A DNA stretch of 64,000 nucleotides. It comes from JBMDXB01 sp048594975. GTDB taxonomy: Bacteria > Acidobacteriota > Vicinamibacteria > Vicinamibacterales > 2-12-FULL-66-21. Numbering within the stretch: the stretch's first letter is position 1; the number at the start of each line of letters is the position of its first letter. The stretch spans positions 62,001 through 126,000 of the forward strand of contig JBMDXQ010000119.1 of NCBI GenBank assembly GCA_048594975.1, written 5' to 3'. The notes under the pieces are model-generated. The model saw only the letters and a program-made list of their open reading frames with translations. It ran no database searches and was not told the origin of the DNA. Below, piece after piece: positions 35,888 to 42,761 of the stretch. The translations under genes were made by a program, and so were the position numbers.

Positions 35888-36046
35888 TCAAGCCAGTAAC
35901 ACGAGCGCGATGAGCGCGGCGTGCAGCGCGACGTCGAAGGCCGTCTGCGGCCCGACGCCGACGACCATCATCACGATGCCGACGAGCGTGCCCAGCAACG
36001 CGTGAACGGCGAGCCCTGCGGCGCGGCTGAAGCGGGAGCGATGAGG
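35888..36046 (-). pseudogene. Tail of a small membrane protein
   Basis: On the minus strand RAAGLAVHALLGTLVGIVMMVVGVGPQTAFDVALHAALIALVLLA ends at 35888. It reads like two real transmembrane helices. No suitable start codon lies upstream in frame, so it is either the end of a truncated gene or a very short gene with a missed start. Between 35668 and 35888 I see nothing else. Confidence 0.35.
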
Positions 36047-36142
36047 GTCGCCACGAGCCGCGGACCGGCGAGGCCAGGAACTGGCTCTAGAATGACGGTG
36101 GCGCCACCGGCCGCGGGGCCGGTGACAACCGGAGAGCCGAGC

Positions 36143-37150
36143 ATGTCGTCGCTTCGCCCGAATCGCCTTCACTTTGTCGCGCTCGTCCTGCTGGCGGGCG
36201 CCTGCGCGACCACCCCGGAGATCCGATCCGACGAGCGGATCCGCGTCCTGCTCGACACCGATGCCAACAACGAGCTGGACGATCAGCATGCCATCGCGTA
36301 CCTGCTCTTCAGCGGCGATCGCTTCGCCGTCGACGGGATCACCGTGAACCGGACCAGGGGCGGCGGCGGAATCGACGAACAGCTGGCGGAAGCGCGGCGC
36401 GTCGTGCGGCTGAGCGGCCTCGAGGGTCAGTTGCCGGTGTTGAAAGGGGCCGACGGCTCCTTTACCGAGATCGCGCCGCACGTGGGCGCGACCGCCTTCG
36501 ACGGCAGCGACGCCGTGCGGTTCATCATCGAGCGTGCGCACGCCGGCAGCGGCCGCCTGGTGCTGATCCCGGTCGGCAAGCTCACGAACGTCGCGCTGGC
36601 GCTGAAGAAGGACCCCTCGATCGCGCCGAAAGTCCGAATCGTGTGGCTCGGATCCAACTACCCGGACCCGGGCGAGTACAACCAGGAGAACGACGAGGCT
36701 GCCGTCCAGTACGTGCTCGATGCCAACGTCCCGTTCGAGATCGCACTCGTGCGCTACGGCAGGCCGTCGGGCACCGACGCGGTGCGCGTGTCGCGCGACG
36801 AAATCCGCCGGCGGATGGCGGGCCGAGGGCCGCGCATCGCCGCCGCGGTGCCGGGCCGGCACGGCGGCGAGTTCCGGACCTTCGGCGACTACTCAATCGA
36901 CCTGTTCGAGCACATCAAGCTGGATGGCGACCCGCCGTCGCGCGCGCTCTACGACATGGCGGCCGTGGCGATCGTGAAGAACCCGTCGTGGGCGGAGTCG
37001 AGGCGCATTCCGGCGCCGCGGTTGGCCGACGGCAAGTGGCTCGAGCGTCCGGACAACCCGCGCACGATCACGGTGTGGGAGAACTTCGATCGGGGCCGGA
37101 TCCTCGAGGACTTCTTCCGGGTCATGGAGAGGCCGCAGCTCACGCGATGA
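36143..37150 (+). CDS. Nucleoside-hydrolase-like lipoprotein
   Basis: A 335-residue exported protein with lipobox LLAGAC (C21). The N-glycosidase calcium site is DTDANNELDDQHA (D38, D40, D46, D47), one residue longer than the classic DxDxxxDD of nucleoside hydrolases. It also has GSGRLVLIPVGKLTNVALALKKDP, VRIVWLGSNYPDPGEYNQENDEAAVQYVLDANV (second half of the site) and RALYDMAAVAIVKNPSWAE (the usual active-site Asp region). It probably cleaves an N-ribosyl bond or a related sugar compound outside the cytoplasm. A role in salvage of nucleosides from decaying matter fits the setting. ATG 36143 is chosen from the lipoprotein signal. Confidence 0.88.
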   Translation: MSSLRPNRLHFVALVLLAGACATTPEIRSDERIRVLLDTDANNELDDQHAIAYLLFSGDRFAVDGITVNRTRGGGGIDEQLAEARRVVRLSGLEGQLPVLKGADGSFTEIAPHVGATAFDGSDAVRFIIERAHAGSGRLVLIPVGKLTNVALALKKDPSIAPKVRIVWLGSNYPDPGEYNQENDEAAVQYVLDANVPFEIALVRYGRPSGTDAVRVSRDEIRRRMAGRGPRIAAAVPGRHGGEFRTFGDYSIDLFEHIKLDGDPPSRALYDMAAVAIVKNPSWAESRRIPAPRLADGKWLERPDNPRTITVWENFDRGRILEDFFRVMERPQLTR

Positions 37151-37239
37151 CGCGTCACGCCTGCGGCGTCGCGAAGGTGCGAGGACGGGAACACCGCGAC
37201 GGCTGTCTGGATGGATCGACCGGCGGGCCGGTCGTCGAA

Positions 37240-38559
37240 TCATCGCGGTGGTGCCAGCCGGCGGATGCGTTCGACCGCCTCGATCAGCGCGCGGCCGTTG
37301 TGGTAGCCGGCCTTCCAGGCGTGCGCCTTGTTCGCGATCCGCGGCGTTCCGTCCGGGTTCACCGCTTCGTGCCATTCCCCCGAGACCCAGTCGGTCTGCT
37401 TCGAATCGACGAACGCCCAGGTGCGCGCGAACACGTCGGCGTAGCGCGCATCCCGAGTCAGCTCGAACATGACGAGCGCGCCGACCAGTGCCTCGGCCTG
37501 GACCCACCAGATCTTCGCACGCCGGTCCGCCGGTTTCTGCGGGAGCCCGCTGTCGAAGAAGCCGCCGGCCGCGTCGTCGTAGCCGTAGCGCAGCGCGTAC
37601 TCGAAGACCGCGCGGAACAGATCGTGGTAGGGCGCGGTGGGCTGATCGAGCGCGCGCAATGCTTCGACAACGAGCCAGATGTTCTCCAGATCGTGCCCGT
37701 ACGAGCTGCGCCAGGCCGTCTCGTCGACGACCGGCGTCCAGTCGCGGCGGTGCCGGTCGCTCGAGGCCATCCATCCTTTACGGATGACTGCCTGCGTCTC
37801 GATGGCGATGAGCTCGGCGAGGCGCTCGCGCGCGCGGGGCGGCGCGCCGGCGCGGACGTAGGTGGTGAATGCCTCGAGCAGGTGAAGGTGCGTGTTCATG
37901 AGCTTCAGATCCGCCGGGGCACCGAGATAACCGGTGCTGCTCGCGGGCGCCGCCGACCAGTCGCGCGCGAAGAACTCGCGGTAGCCGCCGAAGGCCGGAT
38001 CGTGCGCTCGCGATTCGAGCAGCGCGAACAACCGGTTCGCCAGGTCGTTCGCCTCGACGTTGCCGGTCGCCAGGAAGTACTCCGACAGCGCGTACAGGCC
38101 GAAGGCCTGGCCGTATAGGTGCTTGTCGCCGCGCAGCACCTTCGCGCCGCTGGCGTCCACCTCCCAGTAGAACCCGCCGTGCTCGGCGTCCCACATGCGG
38201 TCGCGCAGGAATCGGAATCCCGCGTCGGCTGCCTCCCGGAGCTCCTGCCGGGCGAAGTCGCTGCGGAGCAGGCGCGATGCCAGCCAGAGCGTCCGCGCCT
38301 GCGTCACGATGGCCTTCGTGCCGCCGCGCCGCGGCTCGCCGCGCGGGCCGTAATCGATGGTGTAGCCGCCGTGCTCGGGATCGACGCAGCGCGGGAACCA
38401 GAAAGGGATGATGTTCTGACGCAGGTTCTTCTCGATTGCGGGCACGAGGGCAGCCAGGCGCGGCACGGGCGCATCCGGCTGCGCTGCGGCGCGTGCGTGG
38501 AGCGTCAGGGGCACGACGATCAGCGTGAGCAGCGTTGGGCAGATCACGTTCTGGCGCAC
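37240..38559 (-). CDS. Exported AGE-family sugar epimerase
   Basis: A 439-residue (alpha/alpha)6-barrel protein of the N-acylglucosamine 2-epimerase / cellobiose-mannobiose 2-epimerase family, with a signal peptide (VICPTLLTLIVVPLTLHARAAA). Typical blocks are FWFPRCVDPEHGGYTIDYG, KAIVTQARTLWLASRLL, DKHLYGQAFGLYALSEYF (catalytic His), TAWRSSYGHDLENIWLVVEAL (second catalytic His) and KIWWVQAEALVGALVMFE. It interconverts C2 epimers of sugars at the reducing end. Periplasmic location suggests work on oligosaccharides. No partner hydrolase is adjacent; the gene stands alone. Confidence 0.9.
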   Translation of the reverse strand: MRQNVICPTLLTLIVVPLTLHARAAAQPDAPVPRLAALVPAIEKNLRQNIIPFWFPRCVDPEHGGYTIDYGPRGEPRRGGTKAIVTQARTLWLASRLLRSDFARQELREAADAGFRFLRDRMWDAEHGGFYWEVDASGAKVLRGDKHLYGQAFGLYALSEYFLATGNVEANDLANRLFALLESRAHDPAFGGYREFFARDWSAAPASSTGYLGAPADLKLMNTHLHLLEAFTTYVRAGAPPRARERLAELIAIETQAVIRKGWMASSDRHRRDWTPVVDETAWRSSYGHDLENIWLVVEALRALDQPTAPYHDLFRAVFEYALRYGYDDAAGGFFDSGLPQKPADRRAKIWWVQAEALVGALVMFELTRDARYADVFARTWAFVDSKQTDWVSGEWHEAVNPDGTPRIANKAHAWKAGYHNGRALIEAVERIRRLAPPR

Positions 38560-38716
38560 GGCGTCATCTTACGCGCGTTCGTTCACGCGCACGTCAACCG
38601 GACGCCGTGACCGCCGCCAGGCTGACGCGCTCGCCGGGGAAGTCAGGGCAGCGGGATCGCCATGCGGAGCGGAACCACACAGCGGAGGGCGGCTCTCGTC
38701 AGAAGCTGGATGGCAT

Positions 38717-39640
38717 TCACACCGCTGCGCCAGGCTGCGTGGAGGCCCTCGGGCCGAGCGATTCGACCGGCGGGAACGAGGACGGCTTCGTAACCGTGCG
38801 GTCCGGCATCTGTGTGCCGCTGGCGACGGCCTTGGCGAGGTGTTCGAGCGCCAGCCCGCTCAACGCCGGCGTCACCACCGTGGCCGCCAGCAGTCCGCGG
38901 CGCACCCACACCTGACCGCTGGTCGGGACGCCGTCGCAGCCGGTCAGCGGCACCTTCAGCCACTGCTCGCGCCGCTGTGCCGCCGCCAGCGCTTCCATAG
39001 CCTTGCGCGCGCCCATCGCCATCGCATCGTTCTGGCAGCCGATGACGCCGACGGTCGGCGACTGCGCCCACTGGGGCTGCAGCAGCGCGCTGACGGTCTG
39101 GAACGCGCTTTCCTCGGTCCAGTTCCCGCGCACCGTCTGCAGCTTGATGTTGGCTGGCAACGTCTCCTGCACGCCGGCGCGGCGCTGCTTGGCGACGTCG
39201 GTGGCAGGTCCCTCGATGTAGAGCACGGACCCGCCCGATGGCAGGAGCGCGGCGAACTGGCGGCCCTGTATCCGGCCGACCTCCGCGTTGTCGCTCAGGA
39301 CGCGGCCGATCGGCACCGATGAGGTCGCGCGCAGTTCAGCGAGCTCCTCGGCTTCGCGATTCAGGACGATCCAGCCGATCCCGGCGCCCACCGCCGTCTT
39401 CGCCACCTGCGGCATCGCGGTGCCGACCGGTTCGACGATGATGGCATCGGGGCGATCCTCGGGGGCGGCGCGGAGCGCGGCAAAGAGCTGTTGCGTCTGC
39501 GCGATGGCGTTGTTGTCGGCGTACACCAGTCGCAGCTCGATCCCGAGCCGCCGGGCGGTTGCTTCGCCCACCGCTGCCTGTTCGCGCTGGTAATCGTTGT
39601 TCTTGGTGATCAGCGCCAGCACGACCCTGAGCTTCTTCAT
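38717..39640 (-). CDS. Periplasmic-binding-protein-like sugar sensor/binding protein
   Basis: A 307-residue type I periplasmic-binding fold (LacI/ribose-binding type): KLRVVLALITKNNDYQREQAA, DAIIVEPVGTAMPQVAKTAVGAGIGWIVLNRE, GSVLYIEGPATDVAKQRRAG and VGVIGCQNDAMAMGARKAMEAL. It has no signal peptide or lipobox and no DNA-binding domain, and no ABC transporter genes are adjacent. It may therefore act inside the cell as a ligand sensor or be a transporter relic. The ATG 39640 is preceded by poor upstream context. Confidence 0.82.
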   Translation of the reverse strand: MKKLRVVLALITKNNDYQREQAAVGEATARRLGIELRLVYADNNAIAQTQQLFAALRAAPEDRPDAIIVEPVGTAMPQVAKTAVGAGIGWIVLNREAEELAELRATSSVPIGRVLSDNAEVGRIQGRQFAALLPSGGSVLYIEGPATDVAKQRRAGVQETLPANIKLQTVRGNWTEESAFQTVSALLQPQWAQSPTVGVIGCQNDAMAMGARKAMEALAAAQRREQWLKVPLTGCDGVPTSGQVWVRRGLLAATVVTPALSGLALEHLAKAVASGTQMPDRTVTKPSSFPPVESLGPRASTQPGAAV

Positions 39641-39779
39641 GCGAAGGCCCTCGCTGGGGAGCAGGGATGTCTGTCGAAGTGCAATGGACGGCGAGCCGCC
39701 TCGCGAATCGCCGGCTCAAGTATAAGCGTTCGCGCCGGGGCCCGTCGAATCGATCGACCGACATCCGGCAGAGGCCGTC

Positions 39780-39876
39780 GGCGGACCGGCGGCCGCTGCG
39801 GGCGCAGGGGCGGCACCCCGTCGCGGTGCCAGCAGGCCCCCGCGCACCTCGCGCCGATGACGACCACGTCGTACAT
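39780..39876 (-). pseudogene. 5' scrap of a FAD-dependent oxidoreductase
   Basis: ATG 39876 begins MYDVVVIGARCAGA, the dinucleotide-binding start of geranylgeranyl-reductase/phenol-hydroxylase-like flavoproteins. The following sequence leaves the frame at once and shows no family motif. The remaining ~80% of the gene is absent. Otherwise 39640-40027 holds nothing recognisable. Confidence 0.55.
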
Positions 39877-40027
39877 GCCTTCTCCTCCTCGACCGTTCGG
39901 TCGCCGCCGCCCGTGGTGTGGCGCCTCCGGATGTAGAATCCGCAGGCGGCGACACGGCTGACAGTGTGCTGGCGGCGAGTGTCGACGCACCAGCCGAATT
40001 CCATGCCGAATCGCTGTTGAACACGCC

Positions 40028-41365
40028 ATGCCGCACCCGGCCATTCGTTCTGCTCGGCGCGCGGCACCCGGCGCTGCCCGGGCCGCCAGGCACGGACGGC
40101 GGTTCTACGGCCGCGAGGACGAACTGGCGTCGTTCCGCGCAGCGCTCGCGCAGAACGCGTCGCTGGCGGTGCTCTACGTGCACGGCATCGGCGGCGTGGG
40201 CAAGTCGGCGCTCCTGCGCGAGTATAGGAGCGTCGCCGAGCAGGTGGGCATCACCGCCGTGTGCCTCGACGGGCGGCTGGTCGATCCCTCGCCGGGCGGA
40301 TTTCTGATCGCCCTCGCCGACGCGCTGGGTCTGCCGCGCGACGAGTCGCCGCTCTCGCGGATCAACGGTCTCGATCGCATCGTGCTGCTCGTCGATGGGT
40401 GCGAGCTGCTCGCGCCGCTGGAGGCGTGGCTGCGCGAGGCACTGCTGCCCACGCTCCCGGCGCGCGCCGTGATCGTGCTCGCGGGACGCAACCCGCCGGC
40501 TCCGGAGTGGATCATCGACCTCGCCTGGGCACCGTCGGTTTGCGTGCTCCCGCTGCGCAACCTGCGGCCCGACGAGAGCCGCGCCCTGCTCGCCGCGCGA
40601 GGCGTGCCGGTCGCGCGGCACGAAGAGCTCCTCGCGTTCACGCACGGCCACCCGCTGGCGCGGGTCCTGGTCGCGGACGCGGCGTCGGCGCCGGACGCCG
40701 GCGCGTCGTTCGAGCCGGAGCGGGCGCCGCACGTGGTCGGCGCGCTGCTCCAACGGATCGTGTCCGGCGCGCCAGGTCCTGCGCACCGGCGCGCCCTCGA
40801 GCTCTGTGCGCACGTGCGCGTGAGCAACGAGCCGCTGCTCGCGGCCACGATCGACGGCGCCGATCCGCACGAGCTCTTCGAGTGGCTGCGCGGCCGCTCC
40901 TTCATCGAGGCGGGCCCCGAGGGGCTGTTCCCGCACGACGTCGCGCGCGAGGCGCTGGAGGCGGATTTCCGCTGGCGCGACCCGGACGGCTATCGCGAGC
41001 TGCACGAGCAGGTCTTCGCGTGGCTCGGCGATCGGCTGCGCCGTTCGGCCGGCCGCGCACGGCAGCGCGCGTTCTTCGACAACGCCGCCGGCGGCGAGCC
41101 CACGGTCGTGCACCTCGAGAAGTTCCTGCGCCACGCGGTCGAGCGCCTGGCGGCGACCGAGCGCGGCGGGAAGGTCCATCGTGCCCTGTGGCACACCTAC
41201 ATCGAACCCGCAGGGTCGCAGGAACGTGTCGCCGAGCGGCTCGGGCTGCCGTTCAACACCTACAGGTACCACCTCGCGCACGGGACGGATCGAGTCGCTG
41301 CCTGGCTGTGGGAGCAGGAGCTGCACGGCGGATCCGGCACGCTGGCGTCGGTTCACCGTGCCTGA
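40028..41365 (+). CDS. STAND-like P-loop NTPase with C-terminal HTH-like segment
   Basis: A 445-residue cytoplasmic protein. FYGREDELASF marks the entry of the NTPase. Walker A is GIGGVGKS (G53-S60) and Walker B is IVLLVDGCELL (D123). VIVLAGRNPPAPEW is the sensor-type strand. A winged-helix-like middle region follows (ALELCAHVRVSNEPLLAATI, LFEWLRGRSFIEAGPEGLFPHDVAREAL). The end RVAERLGLPFNTYRYHLAHGTDRV looks like a small HTH. No sensor repeats or effector domain are attached, unlike the large STAND defence proteins. The gene overlaps mutM by eight bases and is co-transcribed with it. A regulatory role, perhaps linked to DNA damage, is possible but unproven. Confidence 0.8.
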   Translation: MPHPAIRSARRAAPGAARAARHGRRFYGREDELASFRAALAQNASLAVLYVHGIGGVGKSALLREYRSVAEQVGITAVCLDGRLVDPSPGGFLIALADALGLPRDESPLSRINGLDRIVLLVDGCELLAPLEAWLREALLPTLPARAVIVLAGRNPPAPEWIIDLAWAPSVCVLPLRNLRPDESRALLAARGVPVARHEELLAFTHGHPLARVLVADAASAPDAGASFEPERAPHVVGALLQRIVSGAPGPAHRRALELCAHVRVSNEPLLAATIDGADPHELFEWLRGRSFIEAGPEGLFPHDVAREALEADFRWRDPDGYRELHEQVFAWLGDRLRRSAGRARQRAFFDNAAGGEPTVVHLEKFLRHAVERLAATERGGKVHRALWHTYIEPAGSQERVAERLGLPFNTYRYHLAHGTDRVAAWLWEQELHGGSGTLASVHRA

Positions 41366-42155
41366 GCTCCCCGAGGTGGAGGCGGTCCGCCGCACGCTGC
41401 AGCCGCTCGTCGAGGGCGCCCGGTTCGTCGAGGTCGTCACGCGCCGGCCGGACCTGCGCACGGCGTTTCCCGCCGATTTCGCCGGGCGCCTCGAAGGGCG
41501 CACGGTGCGGTCGCTGCAGCGGCGGGGCAAGTACCTGATCGCCGAGCTGTCCTCCGGCGAGCTGCTCGTCATGCATCTCGGCATGTCCGGATGGTTCCGG
41601 GTGGCGGGTGAGGCGGAACCGGCTGAACCGCACGATCACGTGGTGTTCCGGATGTCCTCGGGCGCGACGATCGTGTTCAACGATCCACGGCGATTCGGCT
41701 CGATGGCGCTGCTCTCGCGTGACGCGTTGAGCGGAAGGCGCGGCGTGGCTGGCCTCGGCCCGGAACCGCTTTCGAAGGAGTTCGACGCCGCCCTCCTCGC
41801 CAGGGCGTGCCGGGGACGGAAGGTGTCGTTGAAGGCGGCGCTCTCGGACCAGCGGGTCGTCGCCGGGCTCGGCAACATCTACGCCGCCGAAGCGCTGCAC
41901 CGGGCCGGGCTGTCGCCGCGCCGCCGCGCCTCGACGATTGCGACGCGCGCGGGGGGGGCGCGCGCGAGCGCGGTCCGGCTCGCGCGCGCCATCCGGAAGG
42001 TGGTCGCAGCCGCGGTGGCGCGCGGCGACGAGGACCGCTTCCGGGTGTACGGCCGCGCGGGCGAGCGCTGCCCGACGCGCGGGTGCGGTGGCACCATCCG
42101 CCGCATTACACAGGCAGGGCGCTCCACCTTCTTCTGTCCGCGCTGCCAGCGGTGA
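41358..42155 (+). CDS. mutM: Formamidopyrimidine-DNA glycosylase
   Basis: A 265-residue bifunctional repair enzyme that removes oxidised purines such as 8-oxoguanine and cuts the abasic strand. GTG 41358 gives the mature N-terminus PELPEVE with catalytic proline P2 and glutamate E3. K58 lies in RRGKYL and the helix-two-turns-helix is ALSDQRVVAGLGNIYAAEALHRAGL. The C-terminal zinc finger has CPTRGCG and FFCPRC. A run of eight G at about 41949 lies within codons for AGGARAS and is a place where indels may arise. It is the second gene of a two-gene operon with the P-loop NTPase. Confidence 0.96.
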   Translation: MPELPEVEAVRRTLQPLVEGARFVEVVTRRPDLRTAFPADFAGRLEGRTVRSLQRRGKYLIAELSSGELLVMHLGMSGWFRVAGEAEPAEPHDHVVFRMSSGATIVFNDPRRFGSMALLSRDALSGRRGVAGLGPEPLSKEFDAALLARACRGRKVSLKAALSDQRVVAGLGNIYAAEALHRAGLSPRRRASTIATRAGGARASAVRLARAIRKVVAAAVARGDEDRFRVYGRAGERCPTRGCGGTIRRITQAGRSTFFCPRCQR

Positions 42156-42180
42156 CCGGCGGCCCTTCGGCCTGGGCAGT

Positions 42181-42330
42181 CGACAGTCGACAGTCGAGAA
42201 TCGATAGTCAGAGTCAGAGTCCGGGTCAGAGTCAGAGTCAGAGTCCAGACTCGAGCCAGCGTCGGAGAGTCAGCGACCGTGACTTCGTCCTCCCAACTCT
42301 CGACTCTGAGTCTGACTCTGACTATCGACT
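42181..42330. repeat. Low-complexity inverted-repeat island (TCGACAGT / CAGAGT units)
   Basis: Short direct repeats of GTCGACA and AGAGTC fill 42180-42250. The 18-base arm TCGATAGTCAGAGTCAGA at 42202-42219 has an exact reverse complement at 42312-42329, with further imperfect pairing outside. The RNA can form a long stem-loop downstream of mutM. It may end the mutM transcript or be an intergenic repeat element. It is not a CRISPR array: unit lengths are only 6-8 bases and no spacers exist. Confidence 0.7.
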
Positions 42331-42378
42331 AGCGATTAGCGACTTTCGTGGAACAAGCCGTAGACATCCTACGTTCAA

Positions 42379-42399
42379 GGCAGTAGACTGCCTACTGCC
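42379..42399. promoter_or_regulatory. Palindrome abutting the padR start codon
   Basis: GGCAGTAG (42379-42386) and CTACTGCC (42392-42399) form a perfect 8-bp inverted repeat with a 5-base loop, ending directly before the ATG at 42400. It may be the PadR autoregulation operator or a hairpin that hides the ribosome binding site. Confidence 0.55.
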
Positions 42400-42759
42400 A
42401 TGGCCCGGACACCTGACGACCGCCGCCTGGAGCTCCTCCAGGGCACACTCGACATGCTCATCCTCCGCACCCTCCAGTGGGGGCCGCAGCACGGCCATGG
42501 CATCGGCCAGGCGATCCGCGCGCAATCCGACGACCTGCTGCAGGTGGAGACCGGGTCCTTGTACCCGGCGCTGCACCGGCTGGTCAAGCGCGGGTGGCTG
42601 AAAGGCGAATGGGGCGTGAGCGAGGCCAACCAGCGCGCGAAGTACTACCGGCTGACGCCCGCCGGCAGGGCGCAGCTCGTCCGCGAGCGCGATCGCTGGA
42701 CGCAGCTGGTTCACGCGATCGGACGGATCATGAACCCGGCGCCGGCCGATTCCGAGTGA
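42400..42759 (+). CDS. PadR-family transcriptional regulator
   Basis: A 119-residue short PadR protein: LELLQGTLDMLILRTLQWGPQHGHGIGQAIRAQ, ETGSLYPALHRLVKRGWLKGEWGVSEANQRAKYYRLTPAGRAQL, then a dimerisation helix. It is a paralog of the protein at 13611-13952 and again precedes a large permease by a few bases, so it should control that gene. A palindrome lies right before its ATG. Confidence 0.94.
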   Translation: MARTPDDRRLELLQGTLDMLILRTLQWGPQHGHGIGQAIRAQSDDLLQVETGSLYPALHRLVKRGWLKGEWGVSEANQRAKYYRLTPAGRAQLVRERDRWTQLVHAIGRIMNPAPADSE

Positions 42760-42761
42760 CG

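Noticed and set aside
38717..39640. Sugar ABC transporter operon around the binding-protein-like gene
   Set aside because: No permease or ATPase gene is adjacent and the protein has no signal peptide.
42181..42260. Possible CRISPR array
   Set aside because: The repeated units are 6-8 bases and contiguous, without 25-40 base repeats or unique spacers, and no cas gene is in the window.
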